Assembly (NCBI GenBank): GCA_041395205.1
Contig: JAWLAZ010000001.1
Span: 744,001-808,000, forward strand
Reading direction: 5' to 3'
Source: JAHEFU01 sp041395205
GTDB taxonomy: Bacteria; 4484-113; JAFGCY01
DNA length: 64,000 nucleotides
In this document: in pieces, positions 48,253 to 56,732 of the stretch
How positions within the stretch are numbered: position 1 is the first letter of the stretch
Layout of the letters: every line of letters starts with the position of its first letter
Position numbers and translations under genes: made by a program
The notes under the pieces: model-generated
Seen by the model: the letters and a program-made list of their open reading frames with translations, nothing else
Told to the model about the DNA's origin: nothing
The model's database searches: none

Positions 48253-48338
48253 AACCGGATTCCTCGTCCCGCTCACCGAAGGGTTCGCTGGTCTGCAATA
48301 CAGCTCAGAGCATAGCTCCTCGCTGATTGCACGGTGCG
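48250..48338. repeat. Dispersed repeat, CCCGCTCA family (copy A)
   Basis: GATTCCTCGTCCCGCTCACC, GAAGGGTTCGCTGGTCTGCA, then GAGCATAGCTCCTCGC and GATTGCACGGTGCG. About 85 bp, tandem with the copy at 48375. Confidence 0.75.
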
Positions 48339-48374
48339 TTTGACCTTCGCCTGGTAGCAGACCGTTCACGGCCT

Positions 48375-48459
48375 GACCCGATTCCTCTGCCCGCTCATGC
48401 AAGCATTCGCGGGTCTGCAATCCTGCTCCGAGCATAGCTCCTCGCAGATTGCACGGTGC
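48375..48459. repeat. Dispersed repeat, CCCGCTCA family (copy B)
   Basis: GATTCCTCTGCCCGCTCATG, then GCGGGTCTGCAA, GAGCATAGCTCCTCGCAGAT and TGCACGGTGC. It shares more than half its positions with copy A; the core also occurs inverted at 23371-23403. Confidence 0.75.
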
Positions 48460-48466
48460 TTCTTCC

Positions 48467-49615
48467 CTACACTCCGATGCTCGGGCCGCTGCCGTCCAGC
48501 ATCGGGCCGCCACGGTCGGCACCCGGGCGGCTGCCGCCCCGGCCCTCGCTCGCGGCGTGGCTGATCAGGCGCTGCAGGTTGCCGACGTTGCCGGCGTGCG
48601 CCATCGCGGTCTCCAGCGTGATCTGGCGGTCCAGGTAACGGTCGCGCAGGCACTGGTCCATCGTCATCATGCCCAGCTTGGCGTGCGTCATCATCACCGA
48701 GTGGATCTGGAATTCCTTCTTCTCACGGATCAGGTTACGGATCGCCGGGATGTTGAGCATCACCTCATGCGACGCCACTCGTCCGCCGCCGTCGGTGACG
48801 GGCAGCAGCTGCTGTGACATGATGCACTGCAGGGAGTTGGCGAGCTGGGCGCGGATCTGGTCCTGCTGCTCGGAGGGGAAGACGTCGACGATACGGTCGA
48901 TCGTCAGCGGTGCGTTGTTCGTATGCAGGGTGGCGAACACGAGGTGGCCCGTTTCGGCGGCGGTGATCGCCGTCGAGATCGTCTCCAGGTCTCGCATCTC
49001 ACCGACGAGGATCACGTCCGGATCCTGGCGCAGCACGCGCTTCAGCGCGCCGGCGAAGGACAGGGTGTCGGAACCGATCTCACGCTGGTTGACGTTGCAG
49101 CGCTTGTGCTGGTGCACGTACTCGATCGGGTCCTCCATCGTCACGATGTGCAGGTCCTTCGTTTCGTTGATCACGTTGAGCATGGCCGCGAGCGAGGTGG
49201 ACTTGCCTGAACCGGTCGGTCCGGTGACCAGCACCAGGCCGCGCGGCAGCATGATCACTTCCTTCATGATGCTCGGCAGCAGCAGCTCGTCCATCGAGGG
49301 GATCTTCTCGGAGATCGCGCGCATCACCATGTAGGTGGATTCGCGCTGGAAGCCCACGTTGCAGCGGAAGCGGCCGATACCCTTCTGGCTGTAGCCGAAG
49401 TCCAGCTCGCGCTCCAGCTCGTACTTCTTGCGCTGATCCTCGCGGATCATCGAATAGGCGAGCGTCTTCACATCCTCGGGGGAGAGCGGCTTGTAATCCA
49501 GGCGCATCAGCTTGCCGTGCACGCGCAACGTGGGCGGCACGCCCGCCGTCAGATGGATATCCGAGGCACCATGCTCAACGAGCTGGACCAGCAGATCAAG
49601 GACCGTATAATCCAT
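48467..49615 (-). CDS. pilT: Twitching motility ATPase PilT
   Basis: Hexameric ATPase that powers type IV pilus retraction. A 382-residue protein with the PilT N-terminal region (VEHGASDIHLTAGVPPTLRV), Walker A VLVTGPTGSGKSTSLAAML, the Asp box (IVTMEDPIEYVH), Walker B (LRQDPDVILVGEMRDLETI), the His box (TGHLVFATLHTNNA) and the C-terminal AIRNLIREKK region. The last 25 residues are a Gly/Pro/Ser-rich extension. ATG 49615 is chosen over ATG 49633 because similarity starts there. pilB is encoded upstream in the same direction after a terminator. Confidence 0.95.
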   Translation of the reverse strand: MDYTVLDLLVQLVEHGASDIHLTAGVPPTLRVHGKLMRLDYKPLSPEDVKTLAYSMIREDQRKKYELERELDFGYSQKGIGRFRCNVGFQRESTYMVMRAISEKIPSMDELLLPSIMKEVIMLPRGLVLVTGPTGSGKSTSLAAMLNVINETKDLHIVTMEDPIEYVHQHKRCNVNQREIGSDTLSFAGALKRVLRQDPDVILVGEMRDLETISTAITAAETGHLVFATLHTNNAPLTIDRIVDVFPSEQQDQIRAQLANSLQCIMSQQLLPVTDGGGRVASHEVMLNIPAIRNLIREKKEFQIHSVMMTHAKLGMMTMDQCLRDRYLDRQITLETAMAHAGNVGNLQRLISHAASEGRGGSRPGADRGGPMLDGSGPSIGV

Positions 49616-49866
49616 AAATACTTCACCATGCATCCGCGAGGATGCTTATTTGCCGCCTGGAATCAGGCGTGACACAGATAATTATTGTATCATTCGCGCC
49701 CCGGAATCGTCAGACTGACAATACCGGTCCCGGCGCTGCGGTCCGCCTCCCCTCTATCTGCAAGATGCGGGCAGGGCAAACAGATTAGCAGGAAATGGGC
49801 CGCTATGCAAATCCCCAGCGCAGTCCATGACCGCTCGGTCATGGTCTCATTGCCGGGCCGTGCTGC

Positions 49867-49898
49867 AAAAAAAATCCCCGCCCGCAGTGCGGACGGGG
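49867..49898 (-). terminator. pilB terminator
   Basis: Minus strand CCCCGTCCGC, loop ACT, GCGGGCGGGG, then a run of eight T (plus-strand A-run 49867-49874). Confidence 0.9.
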
Positions 49899-49919
49899 AA
49901 GGATGGATCAGACTGTGAT

Positions 49920-51731
49920 CTAGAGCGAGGAGAAGGACTCCACCTCGGCCAGGGTCGGGGCCGCCTCGGCCAGCAGGCCGCGGGTGCCGGTGACACCGGT
50001 CTCCTGTGCGATCTCCGCATCCTCTTCGTAGTCCGGACGGGCCACGCGCAGCAGTTCCTCGAGGGAAGTGATGCCGTGCAGCACCTTCTTCACACCGGAT
50101 TCCCAGAGCGTCAGCATGCCCTGCTGGCGGGCCAGCTTCTTGACTTCGTGGATCGCCGAGGAGCGCATCACGAGGTTGCGCATCTCGTTGGTCATCGGCA
50201 TGATCTCGAAGATGCCGTTGCGGCCGCGGTAACCGAGGTGGTTGCAGAACTTGCAGCCGCGGCCCTTGTACATGAGGATCCTGTCCGGATAGTCGCCGGG
50301 GTTGTAGGCGCCGCGGATCAGGTCCTTTTCCATTTCGTTGGGTTCGTAGCTCTCCTTGCAGTGCTGGCAGAGCTTGCGCACCAGGCGCTGCGCCATCACG
50401 CCGATCAGCGAGGCGTTGATCAGGAAGGGCGGCACACCCATGTTCGTCAGTCGCGGAATCGAACCCGCGGCATCGTTGGTGTGCAGCGTGGAGAACACGA
50501 GGTGGCCGGTCAGTGCGGCGTTGACCGCGAGGTCGGCGGTTTCGAAGTCTCGGATCTCACCGACCATGATGATGTCCGGATCCTGTCGCATGAAGGTCCG
50601 CAGGGCGGTGGCGAAGTTCAGGCCGACCTTGTTGTTGACGTGCACCTGGTTGATCTTGTCGAGCTGGTACTCGACCGGATCCTCCACCGTCATCACGTTC
50701 ACGGTCTCGTTGGCCATCTTGCCCAGTGAGGCGATCAGCGTGGTGGACTTGCCGGAACCCGTCGGGCCGGTGATCAGCATGATGCCGTGCGGGCGGGCGA
50801 GGATCTCGTTGAAGCCCGCCAGCTCATCCTCGTCGAAACCGAGATCGGTCAGCTTGAAGTCCGCGCTGCTCTTGTTGAGCAGTCGCATCACGATCTTCTC
50901 ACCGTTGATCGTCGGGCAGACGCTGAATCGGACGTCGAACATCGCGTCGCGGATGTCGAGCTCGATACGGCCGTCCTGCGGCTTGCGGCGCTCGGAGGTG
51001 TCGCAGCGCGCCATGATCTTCAGACGGGCGGTCGCCGCGGCCACGGCGTGGCGCGGGATCGTGAGGATCTTGTGGAGCATGCCGTCCACGCGGTAACGCA
51101 CGACGGCATGGTCCTCCTTGGGCTCGATGTGGATATCGGAGGCACCGTGGTCCACCGCGCCGGTGAGCACGGTGTCCACCAGCTTCACGATCGGGGCCTG
51201 CTCGACCTCGGCCATGGTGGCCTTGTCGGCGAGCGTGTCGTCAATGACGTAGCCCTTCTTGATCTGCTCCTGGCGGAAGTCCTCCATGTGCTTCTCGGCC
51301 TCGGCGGTCACGCCGAACATCTGGTCGTAGGCGAACTTCATGCCGTGCGGGCTGCAGATGCGCGGCACCACGTCCAGACCGGTCGAGAGGCGGATGTCGT
51401 CAATCGCCAGCAGGTTGAGCGGGTCAACCATCGCCACGATCACGTTGTTGCCCTCCTGGCGGACGGGCATCGCCTGGTGGCGGGTGATCATGTCGGCGCT
51501 GATCAGGCGGGCGACATCGTTGTCGATCTTCTCCTCGTAGAGGTCGATCTGCTGGATGCCGAGCTGTTCGGCCAGCACGCTCTGGACCTCGTCCTCGGTC
51601 GTCATCTGCATCTCGATGACAACCTCGCCTAGTCGCTTGCCGGATTCACGCTGGGCTTCCAGCGCCTCCTGCAGTTGCTCGAGGGTGATCACCTTCGAGT
51701 CTACGAGCATCTCTCCCAGTTTCTTCTGCAT
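49920..51731 (-). CDS. pilB: Type IV pilus assembly / type II secretion ATPase PilB (GspE family)
   Basis: A 603-residue extension ATPase. The N-terminal MshEN/GspE-type domain (KLGEMLVDSKVITLEQLQEA, GKRLGEVVI, LGIQQIDLYEEKID) is followed by the core: DHGASDIHIEPKEDHAVVRY, Walker A LITGPTGSGKSTTLIASLGK, EDPVEYQLDKINQVHVN, Walker B FMRQDPDIIMVGEIRDFETA and TGHLVFSTLHTNDA. The tetracysteine zinc site is present (CQHCKESYEP and CKFCNHLGYRGR). It could also serve a type II secretion system, but pilT downstream favours pili. A small hairpin (GGAGA-CGAAA-TCTCC) lies directly before the ATG and includes the only Shine-Dalgarno-like sequence. Confidence 0.94.
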   Translation of the reverse strand: MQKKLGEMLVDSKVITLEQLQEALEAQRESGKRLGEVVIEMQMTTEDEVQSVLAEQLGIQQIDLYEEKIDNDVARLISADMITRHQAMPVRQEGNNVIVAMVDPLNLLAIDDIRLSTGLDVVPRICSPHGMKFAYDQMFGVTAEAEKHMEDFRQEQIKKGYVIDDTLADKATMAEVEQAPIVKLVDTVLTGAVDHGASDIHIEPKEDHAVVRYRVDGMLHKILTIPRHAVAAATARLKIMARCDTSERRKPQDGRIELDIRDAMFDVRFSVCPTINGEKIVMRLLNKSSADFKLTDLGFDEDELAGFNEILARPHGIMLITGPTGSGKSTTLIASLGKMANETVNVMTVEDPVEYQLDKINQVHVNNKVGLNFATALRTFMRQDPDIIMVGEIRDFETADLAVNAALTGHLVFSTLHTNDAAGSIPRLTNMGVPPFLINASLIGVMAQRLVRKLCQHCKESYEPNEMEKDLIRGAYNPGDYPDRILMYKGRGCKFCNHLGYRGRNGIFEIMPMTNEMRNLVMRSSAIHEVKKLARQQGMLTLWESGVKKVLHGITSLEELLRVARPDYEEDAEIAQETGVTGTRGLLAEAAPTLAEVESFSSL

Positions 51732-51732
51732 T

Positions 51733-51747
51733 GGAGATTTCGTCTCC
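51733..51747 (-). promoter_or_regulatory. Hairpin covering the pilB ribosome-binding site
   Basis: Minus strand GGAGA (51747-51743), loop CGAAA, TCTCC (51737-51733), immediately before the ATG at 51731. The Shine-Dalgarno-like GGAGA forms one arm, so translation could be restrained or simply spaced by the stem. Confidence 0.4.
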
Positions 51748-51809
51748 TGTGACGGGTTTGGAGCGCGCGCGCCGATGTCCTTCGGCCTGCGTGGTATGCC
51801 CCTTCGGTA

Positions 51810-51815
51810 ACTATA
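51810..51815 (-). promoter_or_regulatory. -10 candidate for pilB
   Basis: TATAGT on the minus strand, with a GGGTC-TGT-GACCC palindrome (51827-51839) just upstream that could be an operator. Confidence 0.35.
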
Positions 51816-51961
51816 CAGCACGCTCCGGGTCTGTGACCCTCAATCACCGAAAGGCATGGAAAATCCACAACCACACAGAGCGCACCTTTACCTATAGACC
51901 CGCCCGCGCCGATTTGGTTCTGGCCCGGACGGAAATCTCCGGGCGAATTCCGGGGTGACGC

Positions 51962-51967
51962 TATAAT
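51962..51967 (+). promoter_or_regulatory. -10 box TATAAT for frr-uppS-cdsA
   Basis: Perfect TATAAT 32 nt before ATG 51999, followed by GAGGGAGG as ribosome-binding site. No clear -35. Confidence 0.5.
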
Positions 51968-51998
51968 CAGCATTTCACGCCGATAGAGGGAGGTAGCC

Positions 51999-52571
51999 AT
52001 GACCCATCCGAACACGCCAAAGGAGATCATCGAGGACGCAGATCACCGCATGGCGCAGAGTCTCGACAGCCTCAAGCAGGAGCTCGTGCACCTGCGCGCC
52101 GGACGGGCCTCCACCTCGCTGGTGGACCATATCAAGGTGCAGGCCTACGGGACCGAGATGCCGATGGGCCAGCTGGCCACGATCTCCACCCCCGATGCCG
52201 TGACGATCATGATCAGCCCCTTCGACAAGGGCAACATGGGTGCCATCGAGAAGGCCATCCAGCTCAGCGAGATCGGGCTCAACCCGCAGAATGACGGCAG
52301 CATCATCCGCATGAACGTGCCGCCGCTGACCGAGGAGCGCCGCAAGGACCTCGTGAAGGGCGTCAACAAGCTCGCCGAGGACAGCAAGGTGGCGATGCGC
52401 AACGTGCGCCGTGATGCCAATGACCACCTGAAGCGCCTCAACAAGAACAAGGAACTTTCCGACGACGAATTCCATATATATCTCGAGAGGGTGGACAAGA
52501 AGCTCGAGCACAACCTTGAGGAGCTCGACAAGGTCGTGTCCGCCAAGCAGAAAGAGGTAATGGAAATCTGA
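51999..52571 (+). CDS. frr: Ribosome recycling factor
   Basis: Splits post-termination ribosomes together with EF-G. A 190-residue protein with the standard tripod sequence: SLDSLKQELVHLRAGRASTS, VQAYGTEMPMGQLATISTPD, LNPQNDGSIIRMNVPPLTEE, RRKDLVKGVNKLAEDSKVAM and RNVRRDANDHLKRL. GGGAGG lies a few nt before the ATG. It is followed by uppS after 2 nt. pyrH and tsf, frequent upstream neighbours, are not here. Confidence 0.97.
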   Translation: MTHPNTPKEIIEDADHRMAQSLDSLKQELVHLRAGRASTSLVDHIKVQAYGTEMPMGQLATISTPDAVTIMISPFDKGNMGAIEKAIQLSEIGLNPQNDGSIIRMNVPPLTEERRKDLVKGVNKLAEDSKVAMRNVRRDANDHLKRLNKNKELSDDEFHIYLERVDKKLEHNLEELDKVVSAKQKEVMEI

Positions 52572-52573
52572 AC

Positions 52574-53338
52574 ATGCTCAAAGCGGTACCCGCACAGCCC
52601 GAGAGCCGCGTGGCCGAACTTGAGGCCGCGCTGCAGGGCAAGGACATGCCGCGGCACGTCGCCGTCATCATGGATGGCAACGGCCGCTGGGGCAAGCTTC
52701 ACGGCATGGAGCGCCTGGAGGGCCACCATGAGGCCATCAAGGCCGTGCGGGCCACGGTCACCGCGGCCCAGGACATGCAGCTGCCCTTCCTGACGCTGTA
52801 CTGCTTCTCCACCGAGAACCTCAACCGCCCGGCGGATGAGATCCACGGCCTGTTCGAGCTGTTCATGGCGGTGCTGGATTCCCAGACCGAGGAACTGCAC
52901 GAGCGCAACGTGCGCATCATCTTCAACGGGCGGATGGACTGGCTGCCGGATGAACTGGCGACGAAGTTCCACTCCGCGGTCGAGCTCACGCAGCACAACA
53001 CGGGGCTCACGCTCAACCTCTGCGTGATGTACTCCGGGCGCATGGAGATGATGGACGCGATCCGCGCGGCGGCCGACGCGATTGCCAGCGGCGAGCTGAA
53101 CGCGAAGGACCTCGACGAGCAGAGCTTCCGGCGCTTCCTCTACCAGCCCGGGGTGCCGGACCCTGACCTGATCATCCGCACCTCCGGCGAGCAGCGCATC
53201 TCCAACTTCCTGCTCTGGCAACTGGCCTACAGCGAGCTGATCTTCACCGAAGTGCTCTGGCCGGACTTCTCCCGCGCCGACTTCCTCACGGCCCTGCTGA
53301 CCTACCAGCAGCGCAACCGCCGCTTCGGTGCCGTGTGA
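52574..53338 (+). CDS. uppS: Undecaprenyl diphosphate synthase (cis-prenyltransferase)
   Basis: Makes the C55 lipid carrier for peptidoglycan and other envelope glycans. A 254-residue protein with PRHVAVIMDGNGRWG (catalytic Asp), GHHEAIKAVR, LTLYCFSTENLNRP (matching the family's SxENxxR), and the C-terminal PDLIIRTSGEQRISNFLLWQ followed by LAYSELIFTEVLWPDF. It sits between frr and cdsA, a classic order, with 1-2 nt spacings. Confidence 0.96.
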   Translation: MLKAVPAQPESRVAELEAALQGKDMPRHVAVIMDGNGRWGKLHGMERLEGHHEAIKAVRATVTAAQDMQLPFLTLYCFSTENLNRPADEIHGLFELFMAVLDSQTEELHERNVRIIFNGRMDWLPDELATKFHSAVELTQHNTGLTLNLCVMYSGRMEMMDAIRAAADAIASGELNAKDLDEQSFRRFLYQPGVPDPDLIIRTSGEQRISNFLLWQLAYSELIFTEVLWPDFSRADFLTALLTYQQRNRRFGAV

Positions 53339-53339
53339 G

Positions 53340-54177
53340 ATGCTCAAGCGCAGCATAGTCGGTTTCGCCTACGCCTTCGCCTTCACCTTCATGATCGTCC
53401 AGTCCTGGCCCTGGGTTCTGGCAACCGTCACGATCCTGCACCTCGTGGCCCAGTACGAATTCTGCTCGCTGCTTGGCAACCCGCGCCGTTCCACCGTTGC
53501 CATCCACTGCCTGTTCTCCACAGTGGTGATGCTGTTCGTGGCGCTGGCGCTGCACGGCGAGCTGGAGGCGCGCTCGATCCCGGCCGTGTTCCTCTGCATC
53601 GTGGCGGCCTATGCGATCTACTTCGTCTGGCAGAGTGAGCGGCACCGCGAAAGCTACGACCGCTGGGTGATGCTGCGCGGACTGGTGCTGCTTACATTGT
53701 CATATGCGATGTTCGCGCATGTGGCGGCCTACGACGGGGCCTTCCCTACATGCTGCTGCTGATCAGCTCCAGCTGGTGGCGGACACTGCGGCGATCGTGG
53801 CCGGCAAGCTGCTGGGCAGCGTGCCGCTGGCCCCGGGGGTCAGCCCGAGGAAGACGGTGGAGGGCGCACTCGGCGGGGTGCTGGCGGCGGGCACGGGCTG
53901 GATCATGGCCTGGCTGATCTGGCCGCATGACGGGGCGATGGTGGACTTCATGGCTGTCAACGCCCTGCGGCCCTATGCGATCCCGCTGCTGTTCGTCACG
54001 GGCGCGCTGCTCGGGGTGGTCGGGATCTTCGGCGACCTGACCTTCAGCCTGTTCAAGCGCAAGGCGGGGCTGAAGGACTACGGCAAGCTGATGCCGGGGC
54101 ACGGCGGCTGGCTGGACCGCTTCGACTCGATGGTGCTGGTCACGCCCTTCATCTGGCTCCTGACCTACGGGATGTAA
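53340..54177 (+). pseudogene. cdsA: Phosphatidate cytidylyltransferase, interrupted by two apparent one-base losses
   Basis: CdsA makes CDP-diacylglycerol. The frame from ATG 53340 encodes several membrane helices up to AYDGAFP (53746). The next 30 nt read correctly only in the -1 frame (YMLLLISSSWW). From 53780 the family motif continues in a third frame: DTAAIVAGKLLGSVPLAPGV, SPRKTVEGALGG, then GIFGDLTFSLFKRKAGLKDY and GKLMPGHGGWLDRFDSMV (the CdsA signature). Both breaks are next to short homopolymers (CCC at 53744-53746, GG at 53778-53779). The gene is essential and otherwise well preserved, so sequencing or assembly errors are more likely than inactivation. Intact length would be about 279 residues. 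Confidence 0.88.
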
Positions 54178-54254
54178 GATTAATGGCATATGGTGATACA
54201 AGGTTTCTAGTGATGGTGTAGAATTTAGTATCTTGTACCTAGGTTTCATTTGCC

Positions 54255-55310
54255 ATGATATTTATTGGTTCCTCATCAGAAGCATCAAGATATGCTAAGC
54301 AAATTTGTCATTATATTAATGAACATTTTGGCGAAGGAACGGCTCTCTTCTGGCAAGATGCATTTGATGAAGGGATGCTTACATTTGAATCCATTGAAGA
54401 TGCGCTAGAAAGCTGCACGGGGGCAATTGTACTTGTTCATCCTGACGACAAGGCTATCGTTAGAGACAAGACTGTATTACTAACCAGGCAAAATGTAATT
54501 CTAGAATGGGGATTGTTTGTCGGCAGACTGGGGAAAAGAAGAGCGATCATTGTTGAATTTGAGGGTGTAACGCTTCCTAATGACTTGCTCGGTTTAACCA
54601 CTCTGCGAATTCCAAGAACGTATAATGCTTCAGCAATAGTTGAGAATGTAGCTAACCAATTCTCAGAAGAATATACTCTATTGCCAGAGCATTTTAGGAG
54701 AATAAGCAGCTTTTGCAATAAATTTAGATTGCCTCGAAATCAAAAGAAATTCTCTTTTGTGTCTCATGCTTTTTCAGGTAATTGGTATGTTTCATTAAAA
54801 TTCGATAGATGGAGAAACATTGTTTTAGCAGATAATGATGAAATAAGTGTGCGGGGGAAGGTGTTTGTAGACATTCCCTTGAACGAGAGCTCAGGTAAAG
54901 GAGTAGTTTGGGGAAACTTGATAGTGCATATTCAAGTAGCTTCTGACTTGAAGCACCGAGGTATGAAGGAGAGTGTAGTTAATGAGTTGGTTTCAAGTGG
55001 ATACAGGTTTGTAAAGGCATCATTTAGAGTAGTTGACGAGATAGATGACATCCACATTAGAAATGGAAAGCTGATTCTAAGCACTACTGCATTTTCGCGG
55101 GAAAGAATCGATGGAGATAATATTGACTGCCTTAAGGGAGAGGATGGTTTTAGTCAAAAACTAGATGGTCATGCTAAATATACTTGGGTACTAACAGAAA
55201 CTACAGAAAAGAACATTTTAAGAGGGGTTTATAATGAGTCTTCAGGTCGAAGTCGTGGAGAGCTAACTTTTACACGATTAAACATAGATTCAATAAATTT
55301 AATTGAATGA
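54255..55310 (+). CDS. TIR-like nucleotide-binding/NADase effector with an unrecognised C-terminal domain
   Basis: A 351-residue protein. Residues 1 to about 135 match the bacterial TIR-like domain of Pycsar/CBASS-type effectors (Pfam PF10137): MIFIGSSSEASRYAKQICHY, LFWQDAFDEGMLTFESIEDA, CTGAIVLVHPDDKAIVRD, TRQNVILEWGLFVGRLGKRR. The Glu of ILEWGLF is at the expected catalytic position for NAD+ cleavage. Residues about 160-351 are beta-rich (SGNWYVSLKFDRWRNIVLAD, ISVRGKVFVDIPLNES, GVVWGNLIVHIQVASD) and match neither STING, SAVED nor a cyclic-nucleotide-binding domain by eye. The gene is strongly AT-rich compared with cdsA before it, so it was probably acquired. No nucleotidyltransferase or cyclase is adjacent. 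No Shine-Dalgarno is seen; TAGAAT/TAGTAT boxes lie 24-36 nt upstream. Confidence 0.8.
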   Translation: MIFIGSSSEASRYAKQICHYINEHFGEGTALFWQDAFDEGMLTFESIEDALESCTGAIVLVHPDDKAIVRDKTVLLTRQNVILEWGLFVGRLGKRRAIIVEFEGVTLPNDLLGLTTLRIPRTYNASAIVENVANQFSEEYTLLPEHFRRISSFCNKFRLPRNQKKFSFVSHAFSGNWYVSLKFDRWRNIVLADNDEISVRGKVFVDIPLNESSGKGVVWGNLIVHIQVASDLKHRGMKESVVNELVSSGYRFVKASFRVVDEIDDIHIRNGKLILSTTAFSRERIDGDNIDCLKGEDGFSQKLDGHAKYTWVLTETTEKNILRGVYNESSGRSRGELTFTRLNIDSINLIE

Positions 55311-55741
55311 CGAATTGAAGCAAATTTCCTCCACTGGAATAATTGATCTTGCGTTTCTCTCCTGCATAAAGATGATCAGTTTGCAATCAGTGGTGTTACA
55401 TACTGAGAAGCAATGAGCAAACCGTGAAGCGTAGCGGCGCACGCCCCGTGCGCCATGGAGTGCATGTTGCCAGACTCATCTGCCACGCCTGCCTCGCAGC
55501 ACTCTCTCCCAATCGCGGCGGGGCCGCGCCGGTCCTTGTTCTCATCCGGTTTTTTCCCCTTGAATTCCTCTGCGTCTCTGCGTCCCTGCGTTGAAGAAAA
55601 CCGCTCCATCCCACCTCGCTTCCCTCGTGCACCGCGAGCTACTACCGCTGAAGCGGGTAGCTTCTTCCCATTCGTGGTATAACAGCTCTGCAAGGCTTGG
55701 CTCCGCATTGTTGCTGGCGGGCAGGATATGGGGAGTGGAAA
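55311..55741. other. Gap with octamer array and hairpin
   Basis: 430 nt between the TIR-like gene and the lipoprotein array. It contains an octamer array (55568-55591) and a GCTAC...CCGC-TGAA-GCGG...GTAGC hairpin near 55638-55661. GTGGTATAAC near 55671 also occurs at 57303. No convincing gene. Confidence 0.5.
55568..55591 (+). repeat. Octamer tandem array, unit CTCTGCGT
   Basis: CTCTGCGT, CTCTGCGT, CCCTGCGT, preceded by TTGAATTC. Same family with the same TTGAATT flank as copies near 60230 (inverted) and 60419. Confidence 0.8.
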
Positions 55742-56224
55742 ATGTTGCTTACGAGAGTGCTCGGTCTTTTTATGCTGATGTTGCTGGCAAGTTCCTGCCA
55801 GGCTGTGGAGAGATTCGGTGTCAAGAGTTCCCGGACCTCCCTGATTGTCAAGTCGATGTCGCACAGCCCTGAAGTGATCCACACGGGTGACAACGTGCTG
55901 ATCGAGATTGAGCTCGGGAAGGACACCTACTATACGCCGGGTGGCAGTGGTGCTGAGGCAGGCCCGGGACCATTCATCTTCAGCCAGCAGGTCCAGCTAC
56001 TTCCACTGGCACAGGGCAGCTATGCCCCGGGGGACAGCATACCGGATCCTGGCACGGCGCAGCAGACGGACATTGCCACCCTGACGAGCGAGGCTGCCAA
56101 CAAGGGTCTGCGCCTGTATGTGCTGTTCAGGGCTCCGGAAACGCCACAGCAGGTTCAGGTTCGTTACTTCACCGGCAGCCGCGGCAACAATACCAGAATG
56201 GATCTTAGCGTGGAGGTGCAGTGA
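55742..56224 (+). CDS. Lipoprotein, paralogue 1 of a four-gene array
   Basis: A 160-residue protein. ATG 55742 follows GGGGAG; lipobox LLASSC at residues about 14-19 (MLLTRVLGLFMLMLLASSCQ). The mature part has the shared family pattern: a GDNVLIEIELG strand, QLLPLAQGSYAPGDSIPDPG and LRLYVLFRAPETPQQVQVRY. It is the most diverged of the four. It is followed at 1 nt by paralogue 2. Probably a small beta-sandwich on the inner leaflet of the outer membrane; function unknown. Confidence 0.7.
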   Translation: MLLTRVLGLFMLMLLASSCQAVERFGVKSSRTSLIVKSMSHSPEVIHTGDNVLIEIELGKDTYYTPGGSGAEAGPGPFIFSQQVQLLPLAQGSYAPGDSIPDPGTAQQTDIATLTSEAANKGLRLYVLFRAPETPQQVQVRYFTGSRGNNTRMDLSVEVQ

Positions 56225-56225
56225 G

Positions 56226-56732
56226 ATGCGCAGACCTTTCCTGCTTCTCATTCTGATTCTGCCAACGCTCTGCCTGACTTGTGCAGGCTGCGGGGCGACT
56301 GGTCCCGGATCTGAAGTGCCAACGATTGAGGAAGTGACTTACAGCCCGCAGGAGATACATCCCGGCGATCTCGTGCTCATCAGCTACCGCATCGGCACTA
56401 AGACGGTCCACGATGGCGGCACATACACCCAGGTCTGGTTCCCGCCGGAACTGAAGGCCAGTGCCGGTGAGATCACACCGATCGCTCCGGCTGACTACCA
56501 GCCGGGGGCTGCCCTGCCGGAATTCAGCCAGGCCCAGGCCGGCTTTGCAGCGCTGGCGGATGGGCCGCCCGGTTACGAGGATATCTGGGACGTCTACCAG
56601 GAACCGTATTTCCACATGCTGTTCAAGGCACCGGATTCCGCTGGCAACGTGGAGGTCTACTTCAATCTGAAGGGCACGCCACCCGTGTCAAACAGTAACT
56701 CGCATACCCTCAAACTGAAGGTGCGTGAATGA
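56226..56732 (+). CDS. Lipoprotein, paralogue 2 of a four-gene array
   Basis: A 168-residue protein with a lipoprotein signal (MRRPFLLLILILPTLCLTCA, then GC). Family motifs: HPGDLVLISYRIGTKTVHDG, SAGEITPIAPADYQPGAALP, YFHMLFKAPDSAGNVEVYFN. ATG 56226 follows the previous stop by 1 nt, with GGAGG upstream. It overlaps paralogue 3 by 4 nt, so at least three of the genes form an operon. Confidence 0.72.
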   Translation: MRRPFLLLILILPTLCLTCAGCGATGPGSEVPTIEEVTYSPQEIHPGDLVLISYRIGTKTVHDGGTYTQVWFPPELKASAGEITPIAPADYQPGAALPEFSQAQAGFAALADGPPGYEDIWDVYQEPYFHMLFKAPDSAGNVEVYFNLKGTPPVSNSNSHTLKLKVRE

